Positions 35,302-45,944 of a stretch of DNA of 64,000 bases are shown here, piece after piece (positions within the stretch are counted from its first letter, which is position 1; the number at the start of each line of letters is the position of its first letter). The stretch is from NCBI GenBank assembly GCA_965237995.1, contig CBDEGO010000004.1:496001-560000 (forward strand). Reading direction: 5' to 3'. Under the pieces are notes generated by a model, which made no database searches, had not been told where the DNA came from, and saw only the letters and a list, made by a program, of their open reading frames with translations. The DNA is from JAAELZ01 sp965237995. GTDB lineage: Bacteria; Pseudomonadota; Gammaproteobacteria; Arenicellales; Poriferihabitantaceae. The translations under genes and the position numbers were made by a program.

Positions 35302-36683
35302 AAGCTCTCCTTAACAAGAGACTGGGCATAGCGCCCAATGTCTCCCGCGCCTAAACATAGCAGGACATCATCGTCATTAAGCTGGTGGCCGATGACCGCA
35401 CTGGCTTCGTCAAAATCGTCTACAAATACGATCTGCCCACCGCGAGCGCGTACTGCGTTAGCTAGTGCTCTGCCATCTGCTCCAGCCCTTGGTGTTTCTC
35501 CAGCAGCGTAAACTTCCAATAAAAAGACATTCTCTTGCTGCGCTAACACCTTGGCGAAGTCATCAAATAATTCTTGTGTACGCGAATAGCGATGTGGTTG
35601 AAACAAGGTAATAATATTTTTGTTCGGCCAGCATGCGTTAGCTGCCTCAAACGTTGCAGCCAACTCTCGCGGATGATGTGCGTAGTCATCAATAACTAAA
35701 GCGGTTTTACCATCGCTTAGCTGTACGTCACCCAATAAGCTAAACCGCCGCCCAATACCTTTAAACTCCAATAAAGCATCACGTATGGCTTGATCGTCTA
35801 CGCCCAATTTAAATGCGACTGCGATAGCCGCCAATGCATTAAGCACATTGTGTTTCCCAGGCATCGCTAGCGAAAACTGACCCGCGTGCTGTCCATTACG
35901 CACTACATCAAAGTGACTGATATGACCTTCTTGCCGGTAATTCTTTGCTTGAATATCGACGTCATCATCAAAACCGTAAGACAGAATTCTGCGATTAACT
36001 AGGGGTGCAATTTCTCTTACCACCGGGTCATCAAAGCAGAGTACCGCAAGACCATAAAACGGCAACTTGTGCAAAAACTGTACGAAGGTATCTTTTAATT
36101 TTGCAAAGCTATTTTCATAGGTTTGCATGTGGTCGGAATCAATATTGGTGACCACTGCTATGGTGGGTGTCAACTGTAAGAATGAAGCATCGCTTTCATC
36201 CGCTTCGGCCACCAGAATTTCACCTTGGCCTAAGCGTGCGTTTGAATCAACGCTATTTACGATACCTCCGATAACAAAGGTTGGGTCCAAGTTGGCTTTA
36301 ATCAGTACACTAGAAACCAGGCTGGTTGAGGTTGTTTTACCGTGAGTACCTGAGATGGCTATCCCTTGGCGAAACCGCATAAGCTCTCCCAGCATTTCTG
36401 CACGCGGCACTACCGGGATTTTGTTTTCACGCGCAGCTAATACTTCCGGATTTTGTTGATCGACTGCACTCGAAATCACCACCACATTGGCGTCTTTGCA
36501 ATTTTCTGCACGATGGCCAATCATGGTAGTGGCACCTAGTCTGTTTAAGCGAGACAACGCAGGTCCATCTCGTAAATCTGACCCCGTTACCTTGTAGCCT
36601 TGTTCAAGCAATACTTCGGCGATGCCACTCATGCCGATTCCGCCCATACCAACAAAATGAATGTGCTTTACAAACTCACGCAT
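35289..36683 (-). CDS. murC: UDP-N-acetylmuramate-L-alanine ligase
   Basis: Adds L-Ala to UDP-MurNAc in the cytoplasm. The 464 residues contain the N-terminal HFVGMGGIGMSGIAEVL, the ATP site GTHGKTTSTS (about 113-122), EADESDASFLQL, and DDYAHHPRELAAT in the C-terminal domain. It overlaps murG and murB at its two ends (8 and 13 bases), so translation is coupled. Confidence 0.97.
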   Translation of the reverse strand: MREFVKHIHFVGMGGIGMSGIAEVLLEQGYKVTGSDLRDGPALSRLNRLGATTMIGHRAENCKDANVVVISSAVDQQNPEVLAARENKIPVVPRAEMLGELMRFRQGIAISGTHGKTTSTSLVSSVLIKANLDPTFVIGGIVNSVDSNARLGQGEILVAEADESDASFLQLTPTIAVVTNIDSDHMQTYENSFAKLKDTFVQFLHKLPFYGLAVLCFDDPVVREIAPLVNRRILSYGFDDDVDIQAKNYRQEGHISHFDVVRNGQHAGQFSLAMPGKHNVLNALAAIAVAFKLGVDDQAIRDALLEFKGIGRRFSLLGDVQLSDGKTALVIDDYAHHPRELAATFEAANACWPNKNIITLFQPHRYSRTQELFDDFAKVLAQQENVFLLEVYAAGETPRAGADGRALANAVRARGGQIVFVDDFDEASAVIGHQLNDDDVLLCLGAGDIGRYAQSLVKESLCLQ

Positions 36684-37752
36684 TGAGCACCTCCATACAG
36701 ATATCCGCTACAGCAACTGTGGCATCAAGTTTCGCATGAGCACGTGCTTGTTCTGCCATTTTGACTAAAGGCGAGCGGTCCTGCGCAAGTGCAGAAACCG
36801 TTGATAACCATTGCCCTGTTTCGAATTCAGCCTGACGTATGCAAATTGCAGAGCCATCTTGGGCCAACTGCTGAGCGTTATGCCATTGATGATCATCGAT
36901 CGCATGGGGATAGGGCACAAACAACGCTGCGGCTCCTGCTGCGGCCACTTCCGATACTGTCATCGCGCCCGAACGACAAACTACCAAATCAGCCCAGCCA
37001 AATGCTGCCGGCATGTCTTGTATAAACTCGGATACGGTCGCTGTTAACTGTCTCTGTGCATACGCTTCACCAACAACAGTCTCGCGGCCCTTGCCCGCCT
37101 GATGTCTAATTTCTAGGGCAACAATGGGCTGAAGCTTTGCAAAAAAATCAGGTAAGAGATCATTAAAAACCTGTGCGCCCAAGCTACCGCCAATGACGAG
37201 TACCTTAAGTGGCCCTACGTGATCTGTTAAGCGCTGTGCGGGGGCGGCAAGCTGTGCAAACTCAGGCTTTAGCGGATTTCCTGTATGTTGACTATTAGCC
37301 ATTCCTTTTGCAGTAGCAAAGCCAGACAGGCGCCGTTTCGCTTTAGTCGCCAACAGTCTATTAGTTGTTCCAGCGATCGCATTTTGCTCATGAATAATCA
37401 AGGGTTTGTTTAACATCCATCCAACCAAACCGCCCGGACCCGATGCAAACCCACCCATACCTAGCATCGCACTGGCACGACTGCTAATAATCACCCTCAT
37501 CGCTTGCAATGCTGCACTCATTAGTACGAAGGGCGCCGTTAGTTTTCGCAGCATGCCTGTGCCTCTTAAGCCATTCACCTTGATGGTCTTAAGCTCAAAA
37601 CCCGCTTGCGGAACCAAATCGGCTTCAATGCCCGTGCGCGTCCCCATCCAAATAATTCGCACACCTCGCTCACGTAGTTCTTTCGCGACACTTAAGGCTG
37701 GAATCACGTGCCCGCCTGTACCGCCCGCCATCACCAATAATGTTTTCATCAT
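36676..37752 (-). CDS. murG: UDP-GlcNAc:lipid I N-acetylglucosaminyltransferase
   Basis: Makes lipid II at the inner face of the membrane. The 358 residues hold MAGGTGGHVIPALSVAKEL at the start (G loop 1), HEQNAIAGTTNRL, VIGGSLGAQVFNDL, and the donor site CRSGAMTVSEVAAAG with FVPYPHAIDDHQ. The start overlaps the end of ftsW by four bases. Confidence 0.97.
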   Translation of the reverse strand: MMKTLLVMAGGTGGHVIPALSVAKELRERGVRIIWMGTRTGIEADLVPQAGFELKTIKVNGLRGTGMLRKLTAPFVLMSAALQAMRVIISSRASAMLGMGGFASGPGGLVGWMLNKPLIIHEQNAIAGTTNRLLATKAKRRLSGFATAKGMANSQHTGNPLKPEFAQLAAPAQRLTDHVGPLKVLVIGGSLGAQVFNDLLPDFFAKLQPIVALEIRHQAGKGRETVVGEAYAQRQLTATVSEFIQDMPAAFGWADLVVCRSGAMTVSEVAAAGAAALFVPYPHAIDDHQWHNAQQLAQDGSAICIRQAEFETGQWLSTVSALAQDRSPLVKMAEQARAHAKLDATVAVADICMEVLNA

Positions 37753-38918
37753 TTCGGCCTCGCAGGGATCGGTCGCTTGGTAACAGGTACGCGGTTTGCT
37801 TTATCAACCGCAAATAACAAACCAATCGCGGCCATACTAATCATCATGCTACTGCCGCCAGAGCTCATTAATGGCAAATTGAGACCTTTAGTCGGCAACA
37901 AACCCGTGTTAACCCCTATATGGATAGCGGCATTGAATGTCAGTACGATACCAATGCCGTAGGCGATGTAGGCGTTGAACCGCTGCGTCCGCTGCATCGC
38001 CAAAGAAGCGATGGTAAACGCGCGCCACATTAACGCGGCGAACAATAGCATGACGCAAAAAATACCCACACTGCCCAGCTCTTCACCGATAATCGCGATT
38101 AGAAAATCGTTTTCAGCATGCGGTAGGTAATTTAACTTTTGCAAGCTATTGCCTAAACCAACACCTAGCCAACCACCGCGACCAACCGCCATTAACGATT
38201 GAGTCAATTGAAAGCCTTTATCAAACGGGTCGGCCCAAGGGTCTTGAAACACCATTAAGCGGTCCACGCGATATGGCTCCAGATAGGCTATTAGAGCCAT
38301 ACCAATGGCGATGCATAAAAACACAGCGACGAAATAACCGATACGCACCCCAGCTAAATACATCAAACCTGCTGTCGTCGCTAAAATGACAACGGCACTA
38401 CCAAAATCAGGTTGCAACAGAATTAAGCCGCAAACGATCAATACTGGAAGGCCCACATTCAACACACCAACTGTAAATAGATGCACATTGGATTGTTTTC
38501 GGGCGTAGTAATCTGCAATGTACAAAAGACACAACAACTTCATCAACTCCGCCGGTTGCAAACGCACACCAGCTATTTGTACCCAACGCACACTGCCATT
38601 GACCTCTACACCAATACCTGGAATCAACAGCAAACCTAATACGGCAATACCCAGTATTAATAACACTCGGCTTATAGCTTGCAGCCAATCTAGACGTATG
38701 AAGCGAATAATAGAGAACATCAGCAATGCACCCGCGCCGATATGTACGGTGTGCTTCACCAAGTGTTGCGTATGCAATTGGAGATCACCGGTGCCGTTGG
38801 CCACTCCCGCGGAAAAGACCATCACCAAGCCAAGCAACACAATACAGCTCACCACAAACGACAACCAGAAGTCGTAACTGCCCTGCGTAGATGCACTGGG
38901 TAAGCTAATTCTAGCCAT
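37749..38918 (-). CDS. ftsW: Lipid II polymerase FtsW (SEDS family)
   Basis: A 389-residue membrane protein with about ten segments that polymerises septal peptidoglycan together with FtsI. Family motifs include VEVNGSVRWVQIAGVRLQPAELMKL in two parts (VNGSVRWVQI, RLQPAEL), the periplasmic-loop region VDRLMVFQDPWADPFDKGFQ, and the C-terminal GLLPTKGLNLPLMSSGGSSM. It overlaps murD by eight bases. Confidence 0.97.
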   Translation of the reverse strand: MARISLPSASTQGSYDFWLSFVVSCIVLLGLVMVFSAGVANGTGDLQLHTQHLVKHTVHIGAGALLMFSIIRFIRLDWLQAISRVLLILGIAVLGLLLIPGIGVEVNGSVRWVQIAGVRLQPAELMKLLCLLYIADYYARKQSNVHLFTVGVLNVGLPVLIVCGLILLQPDFGSAVVILATTAGLMYLAGVRIGYFVAVFLCIAIGMALIAYLEPYRVDRLMVFQDPWADPFDKGFQLTQSLMAVGRGGWLGVGLGNSLQKLNYLPHAENDFLIAIIGEELGSVGIFCVMLLFAALMWRAFTIASLAMQRTQRFNAYIAYGIGIVLTFNAAIHIGVNTGLLPTKGLNLPLMSSGGSSMMISMAAIGLLFAVDKANRVPVTKRPIPARPK

Positions 38919-40284
38919 CTTGCTTTTCTCCTCCTAAAGCCAAAACCGCTTGCTTGAACGCATCACCCCGAACCATGAAATTTTTAAACATATCTAAACT
39001 GGCGCAAGCCGGTGAAAACAACACCACATCGCCGGCTTTAGCTAATTCATTGGCAAGGGTGACCGCGCTATCTAAGCCATCCACCAAACGACAAGTGACT
39101 GACTCATTAAGCGCGCCGAATATTAACTGCGCATCTTGTCCAAAAATGATCGCGTGCTGACAGCTATTGTCGATCACCGCTTTGAGTACGTCGAAATTAG
39201 CGCCTTTGCTTTGGCCACCTAAAATTAAAACCTTGTTTTCGGCAAAGCCGCTGATAGCCGCCATGGTGGCGCCGACATTCGTACCCTTTGAGTCGTTAAT
39301 CCAGGTAATGCCGTTCGCTTGAGCAACAAGTTCACACCGATGTGGCAAACCAGGAAATTCACAAGCGGCATTCACTACATCTTGCGTGATTGCAACGCCC
39401 GCTTGGTCAACAATGGCCATTGCTGCCAATATGTTGGCCCAGTTTTGTCTACCTTTGAGTTTAAATTGTGAAGCGTCAGCTAAAGGCTGATCACCTTTAA
39501 CGAATCGCACCGATTCGCCTATTTCAACGATGCCAAAGTCGCTTGAATTCACCGGCGTGCTCAAACCGAAACTCACCGTAGTTGGAGCAACAATTCGCGG
39601 TGCCGTCTCATCGTCACGGTTAACTATTTCGTAATTCGCTCCTTTGTATACCGAGTTTTTTGAACTCACATAGTCAGCGTAACTGGGGTAACGGTCTAAA
39701 TGGTCTTCGGACACATTCAGCACTACCGCAACTTCAGCGTTGAGCCCATCCGTAGTATCAAGCTGAAAGCTTGATAGTTCTAGCACGTAAAAATCTGGCG
39801 CAGGTTGACTCAGTAAATCTAGCGCAGGCGTGCCGATATTGCCGCCTAATAAAGACGACTTACCGCTCTCGTTAATCATGATGTCAACTAAGGTTGCCAC
39901 CGTACTTTTGCCATTTGATCCCGTGATAGCCAAAACTGGCGCGGCGGCATAGTGCATAAACAGCTGTATGTCGCCTAATACGCTAGCTTGCTTACCAACC
40001 TTTTCAGCCAATCCCAACTCGTCTACCCCAACACCGGGACTCACCACAACTAAATCTGCGGTTTCAAGCGTATGCTGATCTAAACCGCCCGTCACTAGCC
40101 TTGCTTGCGGGAATAAGTTTTGCAACTCTTGTTTGTTCGGCGCAAACTCGCGCGTGTCCATCGCGATTAACTCAGCAGTCGAATCAGCAAAAAAACGCAT
40201 CACCGACTGACCCGTTAAACCAAAACCAATCACGGCAATTTTTTCAAATCGAGAGGCACTTGCTAATTTAAGGGCCGCTGACAT
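38911..40284 (-). CDS. murD: UDP-N-acetylmuramoyl-L-alanine-D-glutamate ligase
   Basis: Adds D-Glu to UDP-MurNAc-L-Ala. From the ATG at 40284 it has 457 residues: the UDP-binding VIGFGLTGQS, the ATP loop GSNGKSTVATL (about 125-135), NVSEDHLDRY, HRCELVA and INDSKGTN. A longer frame to 40374 runs inside mraY; the chosen start follows the mraY stop by two bases and has AAGGTG nine bases upstream. Confidence 0.97.
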   Translation of the reverse strand: MSAALKLASASRFEKIAVIGFGLTGQSVMRFFADSTAELIAMDTREFAPNKQELQNLFPQARLVTGGLDQHTLETADLVVVSPGVGVDELGLAEKVGKQASVLGDIQLFMHYAAAPVLAITGSNGKSTVATLVDIMINESGKSSLLGGNIGTPALDLLSQPAPDFYVLELSSFQLDTTDGLNAEVAVVLNVSEDHLDRYPSYADYVSSKNSVYKGANYEIVNRDDETAPRIVAPTTVSFGLSTPVNSSDFGIVEIGESVRFVKGDQPLADASQFKLKGRQNWANILAAMAIVDQAGVAITQDVVNAACEFPGLPHRCELVAQANGITWINDSKGTNVGATMAAISGFAENKVLILGGQSKGANFDVLKAVIDNSCQHAIIFGQDAQLIFGALNESVTCRLVDGLDSAVTLANELAKAGDVVLFSPACASLDMFKNFMVRGDAFKQAVLALGGEKQDG

Positions 40285-40286
40285 CG

Positions 40287-41369
40287 CTATCGCACCTTCA
40301 AGGTCGCTAGACCAATCAAAACCAGAATAAAGGTGATAATCCAAAAGCGCACGATCACCCGTGGCTCTGGCCAACCTTTTAGCTCAAAGTGATGGTGTAT
40401 CGGCGCCATTTTAAACACGCGTCGACCGAGTAACTTAAAAGACGCGACTTGTACGATCACCGACAGTGTTTCAACCACAAACAAACCACCCATAATCACC
40501 AAGACCAATTCTTGACGAACAATGACCGCCACAATGCCAATTGCTGCACCTAGGGATAACGCGCCGATATCGCCCATGAACACTTGAGCAGGATAAGTGT
40601 TGAACCATAAAAACCCTAAACCTGCACCGACCAAGGCTGTACAGAAAATAAGCATTTCACCCGTTCCCGCGATATAAGGCACATTCAAATAGTCTGAGTA
40701 AATGGTATTTCCAGACGCATAGCTAAACACGCCTAAGCCGCCTGCAACCATCACCACAGGTAATATAGCTAACCCATCCAGCCCATCCGTTAAATTAACT
40801 GCATTACTCGTGCCCACCACGACAAACCATGCCACTGGGATAAATAGCCACCCGAGTGATATGACCACGTCTTTAAATAAGGGGACGATAAACTCTAACT
40901 CGGCGGGGCTACTTGCTGTTGAATACAAAAAGTACGCCGCTATCAAGGCGCTCACTGCTTGCGATAAAAACTTCGCCTTTGCACCCATGCCCTTCGGGTT
41001 TTTATCGATCAGCTTACGATAATCGTCAAACCAACCTATCAGCCCAAAAAAGATCGTTACGAATAACGTCACCCAAATAAAGCGGTTACCTAAATCACCC
41101 CATAATAAAGTTGAAAACACAACCGAAAACAAGATAAGCAAACCGCCCATGGTAGGCGTGCCCTTTTTTGACAGATGACTCTGTGGCCCGTCGTCGCGCA
41201 CTGTTTGCCCAATTTGATACTGAGCCAATTTACGAATCATCAACGGCCCAAATACCAACGACAGACTCAATGCCGTCAACACGCTCATGATTGAACGAAA
41301 AGTGATGTACTGAAAAACCCCGAACACACTATAGTGCGCCGACAATTGATCAAATAACCATGTCAGCAT
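40287..41369 (-). CDS. mraY: Phospho-N-acetylmuramoyl-pentapeptide transferase
   Basis: Makes lipid I from undecaprenyl phosphate at the inner membrane. The 360-residue protein has about ten membrane segments and the family motifs KKGTPTMGGLLI, LIGWFDDYRK, NAVNLTDGLDGLA (catalytic Asp), MGDIGALSLG and APIHHHFELKGWPE. It lies two bases after murF and two before murD. Confidence 0.98.
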   Translation of the reverse strand: MLTWLFDQLSAHYSVFGVFQYITFRSIMSVLTALSLSLVFGPLMIRKLAQYQIGQTVRDDGPQSHLSKKGTPTMGGLLILFSVVFSTLLWGDLGNRFIWVTLFVTIFFGLIGWFDDYRKLIDKNPKGMGAKAKFLSQAVSALIAAYFLYSTASSPAELEFIVPLFKDVVISLGWLFIPVAWFVVVGTSNAVNLTDGLDGLAILPVVMVAGGLGVFSYASGNTIYSDYLNVPYIAGTGEMLIFCTALVGAGLGFLWFNTYPAQVFMGDIGALSLGAAIGIVAVIVRQELVLVIMGGLFVVETLSVIVQVASFKLLGRRVFKMAPIHHHFELKGWPEPRVIVRFWIITFILVLIGLATLKVR

Positions 41370-41371
41370 GC

Positions 41372-42730
41372 TTACACCTTCTCTAATTTAGCGACAACCC
41401 GCTCCATCTGTGCTGCACGCGACCCTTTAACCAACACAGTGGCATTTGACGTGGCTTTATTGATTACTTGCGCAACCAGTAGATCAACATCTTTATATAC
41501 ACCACTTTCTCCGTCATACAGCTTGGTATATTGTCTGGCTAAGTCGATATTTTCCTGTCTGTCACAGAATGTATAAACGTGATCAACATTGGCCTGTTTG
41601 GCTAATTCTCCCACTGCAAAATGGCGCTGTTTAGCATCGTCACCCAACTCACCCATTGTGCCTAGCACCAATATTTTCAGCCCCGGAAAACTCTTCAATA
41701 CGCAAATGGCAGCCTCCATCGAACCAGGATTGGCATTGTAAGTATCATCTACCAAACGAAAACTTCCGATAGCAGCTTTGGTTTGCAGTCGCCCATTCAC
41801 TGCGCTAACCTGCTTTAGCCCTTGTGCTATCTGTGACCAATCAAGCCCTGCTTGCAACGCTATCAGAGAAGCAGCCGCGCTATTGAGGTGATTATGCTCT
41901 CCAAGCAAGGGGCAGCTAAGGCGCTGCTGCACACCTTGAAATTCGACTGTAAAACAATCACCCTCGCTATGTATTAAGCGACAATCTGCTTGGGGATGTT
42001 TACCAAAAGTAAGGCATTGTCTTTGGCCGACTAAACTAAACCAATAGTCAAAATACGCATCATCGCGGTTCAGCACTACGACACCGTCTTCACGCACGCT
42101 ATCAATAATTTCCCCCTTGGCCTTAGCAACGCCCTCTACCGATTTAAGGCCTTCTAAGTGCGCCGCAGCGGCATTGGTAATGACCGCGATAGTGGGTTTC
42201 ACGATTTCACCTAAATACTTTAATTCGCCGGGGTGGTTCATCCCCATCTCGATGACTGCGGACTGATGGTGCTCACGTAACCTTAATAAAGTCAGCGGCA
42301 CCCCCCAATGGTTATTAAAACTGCCTTTAGGTGCAATACCGGGGATGGTTTGCTGGAACAATACGTTAAGAATACGCGACACCGTGGTCTTGCCATTGCT
42401 GCCGGTCACACCCACCACAGGCACAGTAAATCGAGCACGCCACTGGCGAGCTAAATCACCCAGTGCCTTGGTGGTTTCCTTAACTACAATTTGAGGCACC
42501 TTGCTAGTTTCTTCTACCTGCTCTACCACCACTGCTGCGGCACCTTGTTGAATTGCAGCCTCCACGTATTGATGACCATCTTGCGTTAAACCACGTATCG
42601 CAAAAAATAAGCTATTTGCTCGTACTTCTCTCGAATCAATTTCAACGGAGTTGAAAGTCACACTTTCATCGCCAATGAGCCTACCATTCATTGCCGAACT
42701 CGCCTCGACACTGTTAATCATCGCATTCAT
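41372..42730 (-). CDS. murF: UDP-MurNAc-tripeptide-D-Ala-D-Ala ligase
   Basis: Adds the D-Ala-D-Ala dipeptide. Motifs: IDSREVRANSLFFAIRG near the start, the ATP loop GVTGSNGKTTVSR, EMGMNHPGEL, NRDD and DDTYNANPGSM. I place the start at the ATG at 42730, where ATGA overlaps the murE stop; an earlier in-frame ATG at 42748 lies inside murE. This gives 452 residues. No ddl gene is in the window to supply the dipeptide. Confidence 0.96.
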   Translation of the reverse strand: MNAMINSVEASSAMNGRLIGDESVTFNSVEIDSREVRANSLFFAIRGLTQDGHQYVEAAIQQGAAAVVVEQVEETSKVPQIVVKETTKALGDLARQWRARFTVPVVGVTGSNGKTTVSRILNVLFQQTIPGIAPKGSFNNHWGVPLTLLRLREHHQSAVIEMGMNHPGELKYLGEIVKPTIAVITNAAAAHLEGLKSVEGVAKAKGEIIDSVREDGVVVLNRDDAYFDYWFSLVGQRQCLTFGKHPQADCRLIHSEGDCFTVEFQGVQQRLSCPLLGEHNHLNSAAASLIALQAGLDWSQIAQGLKQVSAVNGRLQTKAAIGSFRLVDDTYNANPGSMEAAICVLKSFPGLKILVLGTMGELGDDAKQRHFAVGELAKQANVDHVYTFCDRQENIDLARQYTKLYDGESGVYKDVDLLVAQVINKATSNATVLVKGSRAAQMERVVAKLEKV

Positions 42731-44193
42731 GCGGCTAACTCTTCCCAATTTTCAAGCGCTGACAAAGCAATATCCCTGTCGTTGATCTCAAGCGTTTTAT
42801 CTGCGTAAACCTGCTCTGCTTCATGCCCTTTTCCTGCGATGAGCACCCAATCTTTGCCACTGGCCCGCAACACTGCGCTGCGAATCGCATCTTCACGGTT
42901 ATGCAATACCGTCACTGGATAGCGCAGACCCTGCATGATATCTACAACAATCGCGCTTGGTCGCTCGCCACGCGGGTTATCATCAGTAAGGACTATATGG
43001 TCAGCGTGTTTTTCAGCGATCTCACCCATTAGCGGGCGCTTTACTGCGTCTCTATCACCGCCACAACCAAACACGACACTTAGCTTTCCTTCGCAATAGG
43101 TTCTTACCGTCAACAAAGCCTGCTCAAGCGCGTCTGGGGTATGGGCAAAGTCTACAATGACCGTAGGTTTGCTGATATCCGCATCTATTTTTTCTAAGCG
43201 GCCTGGAGGAGCCTTTAAGTTGGGTACAGTATTTACTACAGCAGAAGCTTGGTAACCTAACGCAACAATACCCGCGATGGCGGCGATCAAATTAGTAGCG
43301 TTAAATTCGCCAATTAAATCGGTAGCTAATTCGTATTGTTCACCCTTTATTTTCGCCTTAAAGTTCAGCCTTTCTTGATGACTGCTAACTTCAAGCAAAG
43401 TAACATCTGCATTCTGCCATCCGTAAGCCATCGTGCTTACGGTTATCTGTTGCAGTAATCGTACTCCAAATTCATCATCTATATTGATGACACTGTTTTT
43501 CAACGATGGAAATTTAAACAACTTCGCCTTAGCCTGCTCATACGCCTGCATAGATCCGTGGTAATCAAGATGATCTTGACTTAAGTTAGTAAATATCGCC
43601 ACGTCAAACTCAACCGATGCAACGCGGTGCTGATCTAATCCATGCGAAGATACCTCCATGCAAATAGTGGTATTGCCTGCATCAACTAATTCACGTAGTT
43701 GTTTTTGTACGCTGATCGCGTCTGGCGTAGTTAAACCCGTGTAATTAAGGCAATCTACTTTGCCATAACCAATAGTTCCAACTACTGCCGCTTGCTCACC
43801 GAGCAAACTCAATGCCTGCGCGATATAAAAACAAACGGAAGTCTTACCGTTTGTTCCAGTCACACCGATCACCTTTATTTGTTTAGAGGGATGCTGATAA
43901 AACCGAGAAGCAATTTCGCTTAACTTGGCGTTTAGGTTATCAATCAACACCACAGGAACTTGGCATTCTATAACGCTGTAGTCGTTGGCTTCTGCCAATA
44001 CAGCACAAGCGCCACTGGCTATCGCCTTATCAATAAAGTTTCGCCCGTCAGCCAGTGCACCGGGCACCGCGACGAAGCAACTGCCGTGCTGCACTTCGCG
44101 ACTATCAAGCGTTAATGAGCTCACTTCAACATCGCGATCGATCACTGCAATTCCATCTAGCAAGGCACTAAGTGATTTAGGTATCGAGCTCAT
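42727..44193 (-). CDS. murE: UDP-MurNAc-L-Ala-D-Glu:meso-diaminopimelate ligase
   Basis: Adds the third residue of the stem peptide. The 488 residues include GVTGTNGKTSVCF (ATP loop), TTPDA, EVSSHGLDQHR, NLSQDHLDYHGSM and DFAHTPDALEQAL. The substrate motif DNPRGERP shows that meso-diaminopimelate is added, as in Gram-negative bacteria. It shares one base with the end of ftsI and overlaps murF by four. Confidence 0.97.
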   Translation of the reverse strand: MSSIPKSLSALLDGIAVIDRDVEVSSLTLDSREVQHGSCFVAVPGALADGRNFIDKAIASGACAVLAEANDYSVIECQVPVVLIDNLNAKLSEIASRFYQHPSKQIKVIGVTGTNGKTSVCFYIAQALSLLGEQAAVVGTIGYGKVDCLNYTGLTTPDAISVQKQLRELVDAGNTTICMEVSSHGLDQHRVASVEFDVAIFTNLSQDHLDYHGSMQAYEQAKAKLFKFPSLKNSVINIDDEFGVRLLQQITVSTMAYGWQNADVTLLEVSSHQERLNFKAKIKGEQYELATDLIGEFNATNLIAAIAGIVALGYQASAVVNTVPNLKAPPGRLEKIDADISKPTVIVDFAHTPDALEQALLTVRTYCEGKLSVVFGCGGDRDAVKRPLMGEIAEKHADHIVLTDDNPRGERPSAIVVDIMQGLRYPVTVLHNREDAIRSAVLRASGKDWVLIAGKGHEAEQVYADKTLEINDRDIALSALENWEELAA

Positions 44194-45944
44194 TAGGCCG
44201 CCTCCTTTTGATCGACATCGCTCTTTTGCGCCATATCTGTCGCGTCACCGCGAATAAAATCAGGCTGATCTGGTGGCACATTATATAAACGCAGCGCATC
44301 CAGCATTAAGCGTGAAAACACTGGCGCCGCGACTTGACCACCATAGTGATATTTGCCTCGCGGGTCATCCATCATCACGACCATGACAAATTGCGGGTCA
44401 GATACTGGGGCCAAACCTACAAACCAAGAAACATAGCGTTCTTTATCGTAGCCGTTATCTAATAACTTATACGTTGTCCCTGTTTTTCCACCCACTCGAT
44501 AACGCGGTACCGCAGCTCGCCTAGCCGTTCCGTCCACACTCACCACTTCTTCTAACATCGGCAAAACACTGTCTATGGTGCTTTCGCTAAATACTCGCGT
44601 AGTTTTTTTGGGGCCAACTAAGTTGTTCTTAATCAAATTTAACGACAGCAACTCTCCGTCGTTAGCGAACACAGTATAGGCGCGCGCCAATTGCAATGCG
44701 GTGGCATTTAAACCATAGCCGTAAGACTGCGTTGCGCGGTCTATCAACTTATCGCGCTTTGGTAAAATACCGCTTACTTCAGCTGGAACCGCATCGACTT
44801 TATGCCCAAACCCTGCCTTCGAAAGAGTTTGATGAAACAACTTCGCATCAAACTCTAAAGACAGCTTAGTGACACCAATATTACTGGATTTAACAACAAT
44901 ATCATGAAGGCTTAACACTCCATTTTCATGGGTATCTGTAATGGTGCTCCCGCCAATTTTAAAACGCCCGTTACCGGTATCAATGGTGGAATTAGGGTTG
45001 TAGCGTCCGCTCTCCAAGGCCATCGCTACAGTAAATGGTTTAATCGTTGACCCGGGTTCTTGCACATCCGTCACCGCTCGATTGCGAAATAAGCTAGGTT
45101 TTAACGTGCGGCGATCATTTGGGTTAAACTGAGGCGAGTCGACCATTGCTAAAATCTCACCACTAGGGATGTGAATGACGATCGCATTGGCCGCTTCGGC
45201 TTGGTGCTTACGGCGCTCTTCTTCTAAATACGCACTCGCTAGATACTGCAAACGACTATCTAGGGTAAGCGTGAGTGGCTCACCATCCTTTACTGCTTCT
45301 ACCTGTTCAACGTACTCAACGAATCGACCCCGACTATCACGATGCAACGTTTTTGACCCTGCGGTACCGCGCAATCGTTGATCATACATTTTCTCGATGC
45401 CTTCTTGACCATAGCCATCCACATCGGTAAAGCCGACTACATGGCCCGATGCAGGGCCAGATGGGTAAAACCGCTTATATTCACGACGTTTATTTAATCC
45501 AGTGATATCTAACTGGATCACTGCTTCAGCATCAGCTGGTGATATTTGCCGTTTGACGTATAAAAAATCGTTTGCGTAGCCAGTTTGTTTACGCTTATTG
45601 CATTCGGCCTTTAATTTTTTCTGATTAATGTTAGTGAGCACATTGATTTCACTCCACCTGACTTGTTGCTCACAAAACGCCGCCGGTTCAGCCCATAGCG
45701 TATCAACCGGGGTACTTACCGCTAACAAACGTTTGTTACGGTCATAAATCGGACCACGCAAAGGCTGAATATTCAAACTTCGCACGTGACGCGCTTGCGC
45801 CTGAGACACTAATTTTTCGTGCCCTTGAGTATTAATTAACAACAGCTTAGCCATTAGAAAGCTAAACCCAATAAAACCCAAACCCAGCAACATATTCTTA
45901 CGCAGCAAAGTTCGATTTATTTGCTCTTGATCTTGGCGGCTCAT
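44193..45944 (-). CDS. ftsI: Septal peptidoglycan transpeptidase (PBP3)
   Basis: The class B penicillin-binding protein that cross-links septal peptidoglycan. The 583 residues comprise a short cytoplasmic tail, one membrane anchor (about 18-38), the pedestal domain with RGPIYDRN, and the transpeptidase. The active-site motifs are intact: STIK (about 300), SSN (about 353) and KTGT (about 486). It overlaps ftsL by four bases. Confidence 0.97.
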   Translation of the reverse strand: MSRQDQEQINRTLLRKNMLLGLGFIGFSFLMAKLLLINTQGHEKLVSQAQARHVRSLNIQPLRGPIYDRNKRLLAVSTPVDTLWAEPAAFCEQQVRWSEINVLTNINQKKLKAECNKRKQTGYANDFLYVKRQISPADAEAVIQLDITGLNKRREYKRFYPSGPASGHVVGFTDVDGYGQEGIEKMYDQRLRGTAGSKTLHRDSRGRFVEYVEQVEAVKDGEPLTLTLDSRLQYLASAYLEEERRKHQAEAANAIVIHIPSGEILAMVDSPQFNPNDRRTLKPSLFRNRAVTDVQEPGSTIKPFTVAMALESGRYNPNSTIDTGNGRFKIGGSTITDTHENGVLSLHDIVVKSSNIGVTKLSLEFDAKLFHQTLSKAGFGHKVDAVPAEVSGILPKRDKLIDRATQSYGYGLNATALQLARAYTVFANDGELLSLNLIKNNLVGPKKTTRVFSESTIDSVLPMLEEVVSVDGTARRAAVPRYRVGGKTGTTYKLLDNGYDKERYVSWFVGLAPVSDPQFVMVVMMDDPRGKYHYGGQVAAPVFSRLMLDALRLYNVPPDQPDFIRGDATDMAQKSDVDQKEAA